Positions 31,169-42,088 of a DNA stretch of 64,000 nt are shown in pieces; the first letter of the stretch is position 1; every line of letters starts with the position of its first letter. The stretch is from Hippasteria phrygiana (lineage: Eukaryota; Echinodermata; Asteroidea; Valvatida; Goniasteridae): NCBI GenBank assembly GCA_037893225.1, contig JAZGUH010000074.1, forward strand, positions 186,001-250,000. Reading direction: 5' to 3'. The position numbers and the translations under genes are program-made. The notes beneath the pieces were generated by a model. That model searched no databases and had not been told where the DNA came from. It saw only the letters and a program-made list of their open reading frames with translations.

Positions 31169-31350
31169 AAATTCAGTGTTTTTGGAAGCTGTTTATGTCT
31201 TCTTTGCCTTAAGTGCAGCCATCGTATACTTTTGTTTCAAGTAAGAATTACATGGAATTGTATGTGTTACGTTTTGTAAGTTTCTTCCAAGATCACCCTC
31301 CTCACTTCTCGACGGTAGAAGTTTTAAGCTTCCTTTGAAATATCCAGCAA

Positions 31351-31425
31351 GTCCCCATGGCGTAATGGATCAGCGCGTTGGACTTCTAATTCAAAGGTTC
31401 CGGGTTCGAGTCCTGGCGGTTAATG
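31351..31425 (+). tRNA. tRNA-Arg(TCT), likely pseudogene
   Basis: G7A, C64T and a rewritten 3' acceptor strand (cggttaat instead of cggggat), one base longer. The acceptor stem cannot form properly. Anticodon TCT and B box are intact. Confidence 0.65.
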
Positions 31426-31702
31426 AACTTTTGTGTGTGTCCGAACTATTTTTTGTTGAATATTTTGTCCCGATTTTCCTTCACCATTTGATGTTTGTTC
31501 AGGAACTCTCCCATCTCTTTGTCACGACCTAAAGTTCCGAGTGACCACCAATACCAGTTAATAACACACTTTATGTATCCTCGATTACAGTGTCAAAGGT
31601 TGGAAATTAAACATTTGCTGATTGTCGCAGATCATACCTATATGCATTTCGAAGCCAGAAAGTAATGATTTTTCTAAAAGTTTTTAAATTGCACTGTTGT
31701 GA

Positions 31703-31784
31703 GACGAGGTGGCCGAGTGGTTGAGGCGATGGACTGCTAATCCATTGTGCTCTCCACGCGTGGGTTCGAATCCCATCCTCGTCG
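31703..31784 (+). tRNA. tRNA-Ser-GCT: tRNA-Ser(GCT), variant
   Basis: A21G in the D loop and G52C in the variable arm. Confidence 0.9.
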
Positions 31785-31966
31785 AAATTCAGTGTTTTTG
31801 GAAGCTTTTTATGTCTTCTTTGCCTTAAGTGCAGCCATCGTTTACTTTTGTTTCAAGTAAGAATTACATGGAATTGTATGTGTTACGTTTCGTAAGTTTC
31901 TTCCCAGATCACCCTCCTCACTTCTCGACGGTAGAAGTTTTAAGCTTCCTTTGAAATATCCCGCAA

Positions 31967-32040
31967 GTCCCCTTGGCGTAATGGATCAGCGCGTTGGACT
32001 TCTAATTCAAAGGTTCCGGGTTCGAGTCCCGGCGGGGATG
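31967..32040 (+). tRNA. tRNA-Arg-TCT: tRNA-Arg(TCT), variant
   Basis: G7T acceptor mismatch (T7 against C67), private to this copy. Confidence 0.9.
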
Positions 32041-32317
32041 AACTTTTGTGTGTGTCCGAACTATTTTTTGTTGAATATTTTGTCCCGATTTTCCTTCACC
32101 ATTTGATGTTTGTTCAGGAACTCTCCCATCTCTTTGTCACAACCTAAAGTTCCGAGTGACCACCAATACCAGTTAATAACACACTTTATGTATCCTCGAT
32201 TACAGTGTCAAAGGTTGGAAATTAAACATTTGCTGATTGTCGCAGATCATACCTATATGCATTTCGAAGCCAGAAAGTAATGATTTTTCTAAAAGTTTTT
32301 AAATTGCACTGTTGTGA

Positions 32318-32399
32318 GACGAGGTGGCCGAGTGGTTAAGGCGATGGACTGCTAATCCATTGTGCTCTGCACGCGTGGGTTCGAATCCCATCTTCGTCG
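32318..32399 (+). tRNA. tRNA-Ser-GCT: tRNA-Ser(GCT), variant
   Basis: C76T, a G-T wobble in the acceptor stem. Confidence 0.93.
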
Positions 32400-32581
32400 A
32401 AATTCAGTATTTTTGGAAGCTTTTTATGTCTTCTTTGCCTTAAGTGCAGCCATCGTTTACTTTTGTTTCAAGTAAGAATTACATGGAATTGTATGTGTTA
32501 CGTTTCGTAAGTTTCTTCCCAGATCACCCTCCTCACTTCTCGACGGTAGAAGTTTTAAGCTTCCTTTGAAATATCCAGCAA

Positions 32582-32655
32582 GTCCCCATGGCGTAATGGA
32601 TCAGCGCGTTGGACTTCTAATTCAAAGGTTCCGGGTTCGAGTCCCGGCGGGGATG
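32582..32655 (+). tRNA. tRNA-Arg-TCT: tRNA-Arg(TCT), variant
   Basis: G7A acceptor mismatch. Confidence 0.9.
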
Positions 32656-32932
32656 AACTTTTGTGTGTGTCCGAACTATTTTTTGTTGAATATTTTGTCC
32701 CGATTTTCCTTCACCATTTGATGTTTGTTCAGGAACTCTCACATCTCTTTGTCACAACCTAAAGTTCCGAGTGACCACCAATACCAGTTAATAACACACT
32801 TTATGTATCCTCGATTACAGTGTCAAAGGTTGGAAATTAAACATTTGCTGATTGTCGCAGATCATACCAATATACATTTCGAAGCCAGAAAGTAATGATT
32901 TTTCTAAACGTTCTTAAAATCCACTGTTGTGA

Positions 32933-33014
32933 GACGAGGTGGCCGAGTGGTTAAGGCGATGGACTGCTAATCCATTGTGCTCTGCACGCGTGGGTTCGAA
33001 TTCCATCCTCGTCG
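32933..33014 (+). tRNA. tRNA-Ser-GCT: tRNA-Ser(GCT), variant
   Basis: C70T T-stem wobble. Second unit lacking an Arg gene. Confidence 0.92.
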
Positions 33015-33397
33015 AAATTCAGTGTTTTTTGGACGCTTTTTATGTCTTCTTTGCCTTAAGTGCAGCCATCGTTTACTTTTGTTTCAAGTAAGAACTGCAT
33101 GTGTTACGTTTTGTAAGTTTCTTCCAAGATCACCCTCCTCACTTCTCGACGGTTGAATATTTTGTCCCGATTTTCCTTCACCATTTGATGTTTGTTCAGG
33201 AACTCTCCCTTCTCTCTGTCACAACCTAAAGTTCCGAGTGACCACCAATACCAGTTAATAACACACTTGATGTATCCTCGATTACAGTGTCAAAGGTTGG
33301 AAATTAAACATTTGCTGATTGTCGCAGATCATACCATATGCATTTCGAAGCCAGAAAGTAATAATTTTCTAAATGTTTTCAAATCGCACTGCTGTGA
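33015..33397 (+). other. Spacer of a unit that has lost its Arg gene
   Basis: Same 465-bp unit and same cgacggt/tgaatatt joint (33150-33155) as the one at 30704, so it is a copy of the same deletion event. Confidence 0.92.
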
Positions 33398-33479
33398 GAT
33401 GAGGTGGCCGAGTTGTTAAGGCGATAGCCTGCTGATCCATTGTGCTCTGCACGAGTGGGTTCGAATCCCATCCTCGTCA
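33398..33479 (+). tRNA. tRNA-Ser(GCT), likely pseudogene
   Basis: C3T, G17T, G29A, A31C, A37G, C57A and discriminator G82A. Sister of the copy at 31087. The changed discriminator should weaken seryl-tRNA synthetase recognition. Confidence 0.58.
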
Positions 33480-33661
33480 AAATTCAGTGTTTTTGGAAGC
33501 TGTTTATGTCTTCTTTGCCTTAAGTGCAGCCATCGTATACTTTTGTTTCAAGTAAGAATTACATGGAATTGTATGTGTTACGTTTTGTAAGTTTCTTCCA
33601 AGATCACCCTCCTCACTTCTCGACGGTAGAAGTTTTAAGCTTCGTTTGAAATATCCAGCAA

Positions 33662-33735
33662 GTCCCCATGGCGTAATGGATCAGCGCGTTGGACTTCTAA
33701 TTCAAAGGTTCCGGGTTCGAGTCCCGGCGGGGATG
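33662..33735 (+). tRNA. tRNA-Arg-TCT: tRNA-Arg(TCT), variant
   Basis: G7A acceptor mismatch. Confidence 0.9.
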
Positions 33736-34012
33736 AACTTTTGTGTGTGTCCGAACTATTTTTTGTTGAATATTTTGTCCCGATTTTCCTTCACCATTTG
33801 ATGTTTGTTCAGGAACTCTCCCATCTCTTTGTCACGACCTAAAGTTCCGAGTGACCACCAATACCAGTTAATAACACACTTTATGTATCCTCGATTACAG
33901 TGTCAAAGGTTGGAAATTAAACATTTGCTGATTGTCGCAGATCATACCTATATGCATTTCGAAGCCAGAAAGTAATGATTTTTCTAAAAGTTTTTAAATT
34001 GCACTGTTGTGA

Positions 34013-34094
34013 GACGAGGTGGCCGAGTGGTTGAGGCGATGGACTGCTAATCCATTGTGCTCTGCACGCGTGGGTTCGAATCCCATCCTCGTCG
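34013..34094 (+). tRNA. tRNA-Ser-GCT: tRNA-Ser(GCT), variant
   Basis: A21G in the D loop, shared with the copy at 31703. Confidence 0.92.
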
Positions 34095-34276
34095 AAATTC
34101 AGTGTTTTTGGAAGCTTTTTATGTCTTCTTTGCCTTAAGTGCAGCCATCGTTTACTTTTGTTTCAAGTAAGAATTACATGGAATTGTATGTGTTACGTTT
34201 CGTAAGTTTCTTCCCAGATCACCCTCCTCACTTCTCGACGGTAGAAGTTTTAAGCTTCCTTTGAAATATCCCGCAA

Positions 34277-34350
34277 GTCCCCGTGGCGTAATGGATCAGC
34301 GCGTTGGACTTCTAATTCAAAGGTTCCGGGTTCGAGTCCCGGCGGGGATG
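34277..34350 (+). tRNA. tRNA-Arg-TCT: tRNA-Arg(TCT), canonical
   Basis: Reference sequence, cccgcaag leader. Confidence 0.96.
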
Positions 34351-34627
34351 AACTTTTGTGTGTGTCCGAACTATTTTTTGTTGAATATTTTGTCCCGATT
34401 TTCCTTCACCATTTGATGTTTGTTCAGGAACTCTCCCATCTCTTTGTCACAACCTAAAGTTCCGAGTGACCACCAATACCGGTTAATAACACACTTTATG
34501 TATCCTCGATTACAGTGTCAAAGGTTGGAAATTAAACATTTGCTGATTGTCACAGATCATATCTATATACATTTCGAAGCCAGAAAGTAATGATTTTTCT
34601 AAACGTTCTTAAAATCCACTGTTGTGA

Positions 34628-34709
34628 AACGAGGTGGCCGAGTGGTTAAGGCGATGGACTGCTAATCCATTGTGCTCTGCACGCGTGGGTTCAAATTCCA
34701 TCCTCGTCG
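34628..34709 (+). tRNA. tRNA-Ser(GCT), likely pseudogene
   Basis: G1A breaks the first acceptor pair, G66A hits the core of the B box and the T loop (TTCGAA to TTCAAA), and C70T adds a wobble. Both promoter strength and folding should suffer. Confidence 0.65.
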
Positions 34710-35091
34710 AAATTCAGTGTTTTTGGACGCTTTTTATGTCTTCTTTGCTTTAAGTGCAGCCATCGTTTACTTTTGTTTCAAGTAAGAACTGTATGTGTTA
34801 CGTTTTGTAAGTTTCTTCCAAGATCACCCTCCTCACTTCTCGACGGTTGAATATTTTGTCCCGATTTTCCTTCACCATTTGATGTTTGTTCAGGAACTCT
34901 CCCTTCTCTTTGTCACAACCTAAAGTTCCGAGTGACCACCAATACCAGTTAATAACACACTTTATGTATCCTCGATTACAGTGTCAAAGGTTGGAAATTA
35001 AAAATTTTCTGATTGTCGCAGATCATACCATATGCATTTCGAAGCCAGAAAGTAATAATTTTCTAAATGTTTTCAAATCGCACTGTTGTGA
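34710..35091 (+). other. Spacer of a unit that has lost its Arg gene
   Basis: Third unit with the same cgacggt/tgaatatt deletion joint (34842-34852). Unit length is 464 bp. Confidence 0.92.
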
Positions 35092-35173
35092 GACGAGGTG
35101 GCCGAGTGGTTAAGGCGATGGACTGCTAATCCATTGTGCTCTGCACGCGTGGGTTCGAATCCCATCCTCGTCG
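35092..35173 (+). tRNA. tRNA-Ser-GCT: tRNA-Ser(GCT), canonical
   Basis: Reference sequence behind a diverged leader (catacc-atatgc, taattttct). Confidence 0.96.
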
Positions 35174-35355
35174 AAATTCAGTGTTTTTGGAAGCTTTTTA
35201 TGTCTTCTTTGCCTTAAGTGCAGCCATCGTTTACTTTTGTTTCAAGTAAGAATTACATGGAATTGTATGTGTTACGTTTCGTAAGTTTCTTCCCAGATCA
35301 CCCTCCTCACTTCTCGACGGTAGAAGTTTTAAGCTTCCTTTGAAATATCCAGCAA

Positions 35356-35429
35356 GTCCCCGTGGCGTAATGGATCAGCGCGTTGGACTTCTAATTCAAA
35401 GGTTCCGGGTTCGAGTCCCGGCGGGGATG
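35356..35429 (+). tRNA. tRNA-Arg-TCT: tRNA-Arg(TCT), canonical
   Basis: Identical to the reference copy at 1682. Confidence 0.96.
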
Positions 35430-35704
35430 AACTTTTGTGTGTGTCCGAACTATTTTTTGTTGAATATTTTGTCCCGATTTTCCTTCACCATTTGATGTTT
35501 GTTCAGGAACTCTCCCTTCTCTTTGTCACAACCTAAAGTTCCGAGTGACCACCAATACCAGTTAATAACACACTTTATGTATCCTCGATTACAGTGTCAA
35601 AGGTTGGAAATTAAACATTTTCTGATTGTCGCAGATCATACCATATGCATTTCGAAGCCAGAAAGTAATAATTTTCTAAATGTTTTCAAATCGCACTGTT
35701 GTGA

Positions 35705-35786
35705 GACGAGGTGGCCGAGTGGTTAAGGCGATGGACTGCTAATCCATTGTGCTCTGCACGCGTGGGTTCGAATCCCATCCTCGTCG
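35705..35786 (+). tRNA. tRNA-Ser-GCT: tRNA-Ser(GCT), canonical
   Basis: Reference sequence. Its 613-bp unit is nearly a copy of the preceding one. Confidence 0.96.
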
Positions 35787-35968
35787 AAATTCAGTGTTTT
35801 TGGAAGCTTTTTATGTCTTCTTTGCCTTAAGTGCAGCCATCGTTTACTTTTGTTTCAAGTAAGAATTACATGGAATTGTATGTGTTACGTTTCGTAAGTT
35901 TCTTCCCAGATCACCCTCCTCACTTCTCGACGGTAGAAGTTTTAAGCTTCCTTTGAAATATCCAGCAA

Positions 35969-36042
35969 GTCCCCGTGGCGTAATGGATCAGCGCGTTGGA
36001 CTTCTAATTCAAAGGTTCCGGGTTCGAGTCCCGGCGGGGATG
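35969..36042 (+). tRNA. tRNA-Arg-TCT: tRNA-Arg(TCT), canonical
   Basis: Identical to the reference copy at 1682. Confidence 0.96.
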
Positions 36043-36319
36043 AACTTTTGTGTGTGTCCGAACTATTTTTTGTTGAATATTTTGTCCCGATTTTCCTTCA
36101 CCATTTGATGTTTGTTCAGGAACTCTCCCATCTCTTTGTCACAACCTAAAGTTCCGAGTGACCACCAATACCGGTTTATAACACACTTTATGTATCCTCG
36201 ATTACAGTGTCAAAGGTTGGAAATTAAACATTTGCTGATTGTCGCAGATCATACCTATATGCATTTCGAAGCCAGAAAGTAATGATTTTTCTAAAAGTTT
36301 TTAAATTGCACTGTTGTGA

Positions 36320-36401
36320 GACGAGGTGGCCGAGTGGTTAAGGCGATGGACTGCTAATCCATTGTGCTCTGCACGCGTGGGTTCGAATCCCATCCTCGTC
36401 G
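36320..36401 (+). tRNA. tRNA-Ser-GCT: tRNA-Ser(GCT), canonical
   Basis: Identical to the reference copy at 17091. Confidence 0.96.
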
Positions 36402-36583
36402 AAATTCAGTGTTTTTGGAAGCTTTTTATGTCTTCTTTGCCTTAAGTGCAGCCATCGTTTACTTTTGTTTCAAGTAAGAATTACATGGAATTGTATGTGT
36501 TACGTTTCGTAAGTTTCTTCCCAGATCACCCTCCTCACTTCTCGACGGTAGAAGTTTTAAGCTTCCTTTGAAATATCCAGCAA

Positions 36584-36657
36584 GTCCCCGTGGCGTAATG
36601 GATCAGCGCGTTGGACTTCTAATTCAAAGGTTCCGGGTTCGAGTCCCGGCGGGGATG
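36584..36657 (+). tRNA. tRNA-Arg-TCT: tRNA-Arg(TCT), canonical
   Basis: Identical to the reference copy at 1682. Confidence 0.96.
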
Positions 36658-36934
36658 AACTTTTGTGTGTGTCCGAACTATTTTTTGTTGAATATTTTGT
36701 CCCGATTTTCCTTCACCATTTGATGTTTGTTCAGGAACTCTCCCATCTCTTTGTCACAACCTAAAGTTCCGAGTGACCACCAATACCAGTTAATAACACA
36801 CTTTATGTATCCTCGATTACAGTGTCAAAGGTTGGAAATTAAACATTTGCTGATTGTCGCAGATCATACCTATATACATTTCGAAGCCAGAAAGTAATGA
36901 TTTTTCTAAACGTTCTTAAAATCTACTGTTGTGA

Positions 36935-37016
36935 GACGAGGTGGCCGAGTGGTTAAGGCGATGGACTGCTAATCCATTGTGCTCTGCACGCGTGGGTTCG
37001 AATTCCATCCTCGTCG
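36935..37016 (+). tRNA. tRNA-Ser-GCT: tRNA-Ser(GCT), variant
   Basis: C70T T-stem wobble. Spacer downstream has the 10-bp ttacatggaa loss but keeps the Arg gene. Confidence 0.92.
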
Positions 37017-37188
37017 AAATTCAGTGTTTTTGGACGCTTTTTATGTCTTCTTTGCCTTAAGTGCAGCCATCGTTTACTTTTGTTTCAAGTAAGAACTGTA
37101 TGTGTTACGTTTTGTAAGTTTCTTCCAAGATCACCCTCCTCACTTCTCGACGGTAGAAGTTTTAAGCTTCCTTTAAAATATCCAGCAA

Positions 37189-37262
37189 GTCCCCGTGGCG
37201 TAATGGATCAGCGCGTTGGACTTCTAATTCAAAGGTTCCGGGTTCGAGTCCCGGCGGGGATG
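37189..37262 (+). tRNA. tRNA-Arg-TCT: tRNA-Arg(TCT), canonical
   Basis: Identical to the reference copy at 1682. Confidence 0.96.
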
Positions 37263-37539
37263 AACTTTTGTGTGTGTCCGAATTATTTTTTGTTGAATAT
37301 TTTGTCCCGATTTTCCTTCACCATTTGATGCTTGTTCAGGAACTCTCCCATCTCTTTGTCACGACCTAAAGTTCCGAGTGACCACCAATACCAGTTAATA
37401 ACACACTTTATGTATCCTCGATTACAGTGTCAAAGGTTGGAAATTAAACATTTGCTGATTGTCGCAGATCATACCTATATGCATTTCGAAGCCAGAAAGT
37501 AATGATTTTTCGAAAAGTTTTTAAATTGCACTGTTGTGA

Positions 37540-37621
37540 GACGAGGTGGCCGAGTGGTTAAGGCGATGGACTGCTAATCCATTGTGCTCTGCACGCGTGG
37601 GTTCGAATCCCATCCTCGTCG
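37540..37621 (+). tRNA. tRNA-Ser-GCT: tRNA-Ser(GCT), canonical
   Basis: Identical to the reference copy at 17091. Confidence 0.96.
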
Positions 37622-37803
37622 AAATTCAGTGTTTTTGGAAGCTTTTTATGTCTTCTTTGCCTTAAGTGCAGCCATCGTTTACTTTTGTTTCAAGTAAGAA
37701 TTACATGGAATTGTATGTGTTACGTTTCGTAAGTTTCTTCCCAGATCACCCTCCTCACTTCTCGACGGTAGAAGTTTTAAGCTTCCTTTGAAATATCCAA
37801 CAA

Positions 37804-37877
37804 GTCCCCGTGGCGTAATGGATCAGCGCGTTGGACTTCTAATTCAAAGATTCCGGGTTCGAGTCCCGGCGGGGATG
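37804..37877 (+). tRNA. tRNA-Arg-TCT: tRNA-Arg(TCT), variant
   Basis: G47A in the variable loop, a change confined to five copies between 37.8 and 41.6 kb. Confidence 0.93.
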
Positions 37878-38154
37878 AACTTTTGTGTGTATCCGAACTA
37901 TTTTTTGTTGAATATTTTGTCCCGATTTTCCTTCACCATTTGATGCTTGTTCAGGAACTCTCCCATCTCTTTGTCACGACCTAAAGTTCCGAGTGACCAC
38001 CAATACCAGTTAATAACACACTTTATGTATCCTCGATTACAGTGTCAAAGGTTGGAAATTAAACATTTGCTGATTGTCGCAGATCATACCTATATGCATT
38101 TCGAAGCCAGAAAGTAATGATTTTTCTAAAAGTTTTTAAATTGCACTGTTGTGA

Positions 38155-38236
38155 GACGAGGTGGCCTAGTGGTTAAGGCGATGGACTGCTAATCCATTGT
38201 GCTCTGCACGCGTGGGTTCGAATCCCATCCTCGTCG
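38155..38236 (+). tRNA. tRNA-Ser-GCT: tRNA-Ser(GCT), variant
   Basis: G13T within the A box, next to the D stem. Confidence 0.9.
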
Positions 38237-38418
38237 AAATTCAGTGTTTTTGGAAGCTTTTTATGTCTTCTTTGCCTTAAGTGCAGCCATCGTTTACTTT
38301 TGTTTCAATTAAGAATTACATGGAATTGTATGTGTTACGTTTCGTAAGTTTCTTCCCAGATCACCCTCCTCACTTCTCGACAGTAGAAGTTTTAAGCTTC
38401 CTTTGAAATATCCAACAA

Positions 38419-38492
38419 GTCCCCGTGGCGTAATGGATCAGCGCGTTGGACTTCTAATTCAAAGATTCCGGGTTCGAGTCCCGGCGGGGATG
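38419..38492 (+). tRNA. tRNA-Arg-TCT: tRNA-Arg(TCT), variant
   Basis: G47A variable-loop change. Confidence 0.93.
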
Positions 38493-38769
38493 AACTTTTG
38501 TGTGTGTCCGAACTATTTTTTGTTGAATATTTTGTCCCGATTTTCCTTCACCATTTGATGCTTGTTCAGGAACTCTCCCATCTCTTTGTCACGACCTAAA
38601 GTTCCGAGTGACCACCAATACCAGTTAATAACACACTTTATGTATCCTCGATTACAGTGTCAAAGGTTGGAAATTAAACATTTGCTGATTGTCGCAGATC
38701 ATACCTATATGCATTTCGAAGCCAGAAAGTAATGATTTTTCTAAAAGTTTTTAATTTGCACTGTTGTGA

Positions 38770-38851
38770 GACGAGGTGGCCGAGTGGTTAAGGCGATGGA
38801 CTGCTAATCCATTGTGCTCTGCACGCGTGGGTTCGAATCCCATCCTCGTCG
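38770..38851 (+). tRNA. tRNA-Ser-GCT: tRNA-Ser(GCT), canonical
   Basis: Identical to the reference copy at 17091. Confidence 0.96.
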
Positions 38852-39033
38852 AAATTCAGTGTTTTTGGAAGCTTTTTATGTCTTCTTTGCCTTAAGTGCA
38901 GCCATCGTTTACTTTTGTTTCAAGTAAGAATTACATGGAATTGTATGTGTTACGTTTCGTAAGTTTCTTCCCAGATCACCCTCCTCACTTCTCGACGGTA
39001 GAAGTTTTAAGCTTCCTTTGAAATATCCAGCAA

Positions 39034-39107
39034 GTCCCCGTAGCGTAATGGATCAGCGCGTTGGACTTCTAATTCAAAGGTTCCGGGTTCGAGTCCCGGC
39101 GGGGATG
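39034..39107 (+). tRNA. tRNA-Arg-TCT: tRNA-Arg(TCT), variant
   Basis: G10A gives an A-C mismatch in the D stem and changes the A box. Confidence 0.88.
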
Positions 39108-39384
39108 AACTTTTGTGTGTGTCCGAACTATTTTTTGTTGAATATTTTGTCCCGATTTTCCTTCACCATTTGATGTTTGTTCAGGAACTCTCCCATCTCT
39201 TTGTCACAACCTAAAGTTCCGAGTGACCACCAATACCAGTTAATAACACACTTTATGTATCCTCGATTACAGTGTCAAAGGTTGGAAATTAAACATTTGC
39301 TGATTGTCGCAGATCATACCTATATACATTTCGAAGCCAGAAAGTAATTATTTTTCTAAACGTTCTTAAAATCCACTGTTGTGA

Positions 39385-39466
39385 GATGAGGTGGCCGAGT
39401 GGTTAAGGCGATGGACTGCTAATCCATTGTGCTCTGCACGCGTGGGTTCGAATTCCATCCTCGTCG
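39385..39466 (+). tRNA. tRNA-Ser-GCT: tRNA-Ser(GCT), variant
   Basis: C3T and C70T, both tolerated as G-T wobbles. Confidence 0.9.
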
Positions 39467-39638
39467 AAATTCAGTGTTTTTGGACGCTTTTTATGTCTTC
39501 TTTGCCTTAAGTGCAGCCATCGTTTACTTTTGTTTCAAGTAAGAACTGTATGTGTTACGTTTTGTAAGTTTCTTCCAAGATCACCCTCCTCACTTCTCGA
39601 CGGTAGAAGTTTTAAGCTTCCTTTGAAATATTCAACAA

Positions 39639-39712
39639 GTCCCCGTGGCGTAATGGATCAGCGCGTTGGACTTCTAATTCAAAGATTCCGGGTTCGAGTC
39701 CCGGCGGGGATG
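39639..39712 (+). tRNA. tRNA-Arg-TCT: tRNA-Arg(TCT), variant
   Basis: G47A variable-loop change. Confidence 0.93.
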
Positions 39713-39989
39713 AACTTTTGTGTGTGTCCGAACTATTTTTTGTTGAATATTTTGTCCCGATTTTCCTTCACCATTTGATGCTTGTTCAGGAACTCTCCCA
39801 TCTCTTTGTCACGACCTAAAGTTCCGAGTGACCACCAATACCAGTTAATAACACACTTTATGTATCCTCGATTACAGTGTCAAAGGTTGGAAATTAAACA
39901 TTTGCTGATTGTCGCAGATCATACCTATATGCATTTCGAAGCCAGAAAGTAATGATTTTTCTAAAAGTTTTTAATTTGCACTGTTGTGA

Positions 39990-40071
39990 GACGAGGTGGC
40001 CGAGTGGTTAAGGCGATGGACTGCTAATCCATTGTGCTCTGCACGCGTGGGTTCGAATCCCATCCTCGTCG
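39990..40071 (+). tRNA. tRNA-Ser-GCT: tRNA-Ser(GCT), canonical
   Basis: Identical to the reference copy at 17091. Confidence 0.96.
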
Positions 40072-40253
40072 AAATTCAGTGTTTTTGGAAGCTTTTTATG
40101 TCTTCTTTGCCTTAAGTGCAGCCATCGTTTACTTTTGTTTCAAGTAAGAATTACATGGAATTGTATGTGTTACGTTTCGTAAGTTTCTTCCCAGATCACC
40201 CTCCTCACTTCTCGACGGTAGAAGTTTTAAGCTTCCTTTGAAATATCCAGCAA

Positions 40254-40327
40254 GTCCCCGTGGCGTAATGGATCAGCGCGTTGGACTTCTAATTCAAAGG
40301 TTCCGGGTTCGAGTCCCGGCGGGGATG
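40254..40327 (+). tRNA. tRNA-Arg-TCT: tRNA-Arg(TCT), canonical
   Basis: Identical to the reference copy at 1682. Confidence 0.96.
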
Positions 40328-40604
40328 AACTTTTGTGTGTGTCCGAACTATTTTTTGTTGAATATTTTGTCCCGATTTTCCTTCACCATTTGATGTTTGT
40401 TCAGGAACTCTCCCATCTCTTTGTCACAACCTAAAGTTCCGAGTGACCACCAATACCAGTTAATAACACACTTTATGTATCCTCGATTACAGTGTCAAAG
40501 GTTGGAAATTAAACATTTGCTGATTGTCGCAGATCATACCTATATACATTTCGAAGCCAGAAAGTAATTATTTTTCTAAACGTTCTTAAAATCCACTGTT
40601 GTGA

Positions 40605-40686
40605 GATGAGGTGGCCGAGTGGTTAAGGCGATGGACTGCTAATCCATTGTGCTCTGCACGCGTGGGTTCGAATTCCATCCTCGTCG
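40605..40686 (+). tRNA. tRNA-Ser-GCT: tRNA-Ser(GCT), variant
   Basis: C3T and C70T. It repeats the copy at 39385 at a distance of 1220 bp (two units). Confidence 0.9.
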
Positions 40687-40858
40687 AAATTCAGTGTTTT
40701 TGGACGCTTTTTATGTCTTCTTTGCCTTAAGTGCAGCCATCGTTTACTTTTGTTTCAAGTAAGAACTGTATGTGTTACGTTTTGTAAGTTTCTTCCAAGA
40801 TCACCCTCCTCACTTCTCGACGGTAGAAGTTTTAAGCTTCCTTTGAAATATCCAACAA

Positions 40859-40932
40859 GTCCCCGTGGCGTAATGGATCAGCGCGTTGGACTTCTAATTC
40901 AAAGATTCCGGGTTCGAGTCCCGGCGGGGATG
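40859..40932 (+). tRNA. tRNA-Arg-TCT: tRNA-Arg(TCT), variant
   Basis: G47A variable-loop change. Confidence 0.93.
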
Positions 40933-41209
40933 AACTTTTGTGTGTGTCCGAACTATTTTTTGTTGAATATTTTGTCCCGATTTTCCTTCACCATTTGATG
41001 CTTGTTCAGGAACTCTCCCATCTCTTTGTCACGACCTAAAGTTCCGAGTGACCACCAATACCAGTTAATAACACACTTTATGTATCCTCGATTACAGTGT
41101 CAAAGGTTGGAAATTAAACATTTGCTGATTGTCGCAGATCATACCTATATGCATTTCGAAGCCAGAAAGTAATGATTTTTCTAAAAGTTTTTAAATTGCA
41201 CTGTTGTGA

Positions 41210-41291
41210 GACGAGGTGGCCGAGTGGTTAAGGCGATGGACTGCTAATCCATTGTGCTCTGCACGCGTGGGTTCGAATCCCATCCTCGTCG
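41210..41291 (+). tRNA. tRNA-Ser-GCT: tRNA-Ser(GCT), canonical
   Basis: Identical to the reference copy at 17091. Confidence 0.96.
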
Positions 41292-41473
41292 AAATTCAGT
41301 GTTTTTTGAAGCTTTTTATGTCTTCTTTGCCTTAAGTGCAGCCATCGTTTACTTTTGTTTCAAGTAAGAATTACATGGAATTGTATGTGTTACGTTTCGT
41401 AAGTTTCTTCCCAGATCACCCTCCTCACTTCTCGACGGTAGAAGTTTTAAGCTTCCTTTGAAATATCCAACAA

Positions 41474-41547
41474 GTCCCCGTGGCGTAATGGATCAGCGCG
41501 TTGGACTTCTAATTCAAAGATTCCGGGTTCGAGTCCCGGCGGGGATG
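41474..41547 (+). tRNA. tRNA-Arg-TCT: tRNA-Arg(TCT), variant
   Basis: G47A variable-loop change. Confidence 0.93.
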
Positions 41548-41824
41548 AACTTTTGTGTGTGTCCGAACTATTTTTTGTTGAATATTTTGTCCCGATTTTC
41601 CTTCACCATTTGATGCTTGTTCAGGAACTCTCCCATCTCTTTGTCACGACCTAAAGTTCCGAGTGACCACCAATACCGGTTAATAACACACTTTATGTAT
41701 CCTCGATTACAGTGTCAAAGGTTGGAAATTAAACATTTGCTGATTGTCGCAGATCATACCTATATGCATTTCGAAGCCAGAAAGTAATGATTTTTCTAAA
41801 AGTTTTTAAATTGCACTGTTGTGA

Positions 41825-41906
41825 GACGAGGTGGCCGAGTGGTTAAGGCGATGGACTGCTAATCCATTGTGCTCTGCACGCGTGGGTTCGAATCCCATCC
41901 TCGTCG
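41825..41906 (+). tRNA. tRNA-Ser-GCT: tRNA-Ser(GCT), canonical
   Basis: Last fully canonical Ser copy. None occurs in the remaining 22 kb. Confidence 0.96.
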
Positions 41907-42088
41907 AAATTCAGTGTTTTTGGAAGCTTTTTATGTCTTCTTTGCCTTAAGTGCAGCCATCGTTTACTTTTGTTTCAAGTAAGAATTACATGGAATTGTA
42001 TGTGTTACGTTTCGTAAGTTTCTTCCCATATCACCCTCCTCACTTCTCGACGGTAGAGGTTTTAAGCTTCCTTTTAAATATCCAGCAA

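Noticed and set aside
30881..31279. 132-codon + strand frame
   Set aside because: Longest frame in the array. It exists only because the Arg-less unit and a degenerate Ser gene remove stops, and it reads through a tRNA pseudogene.
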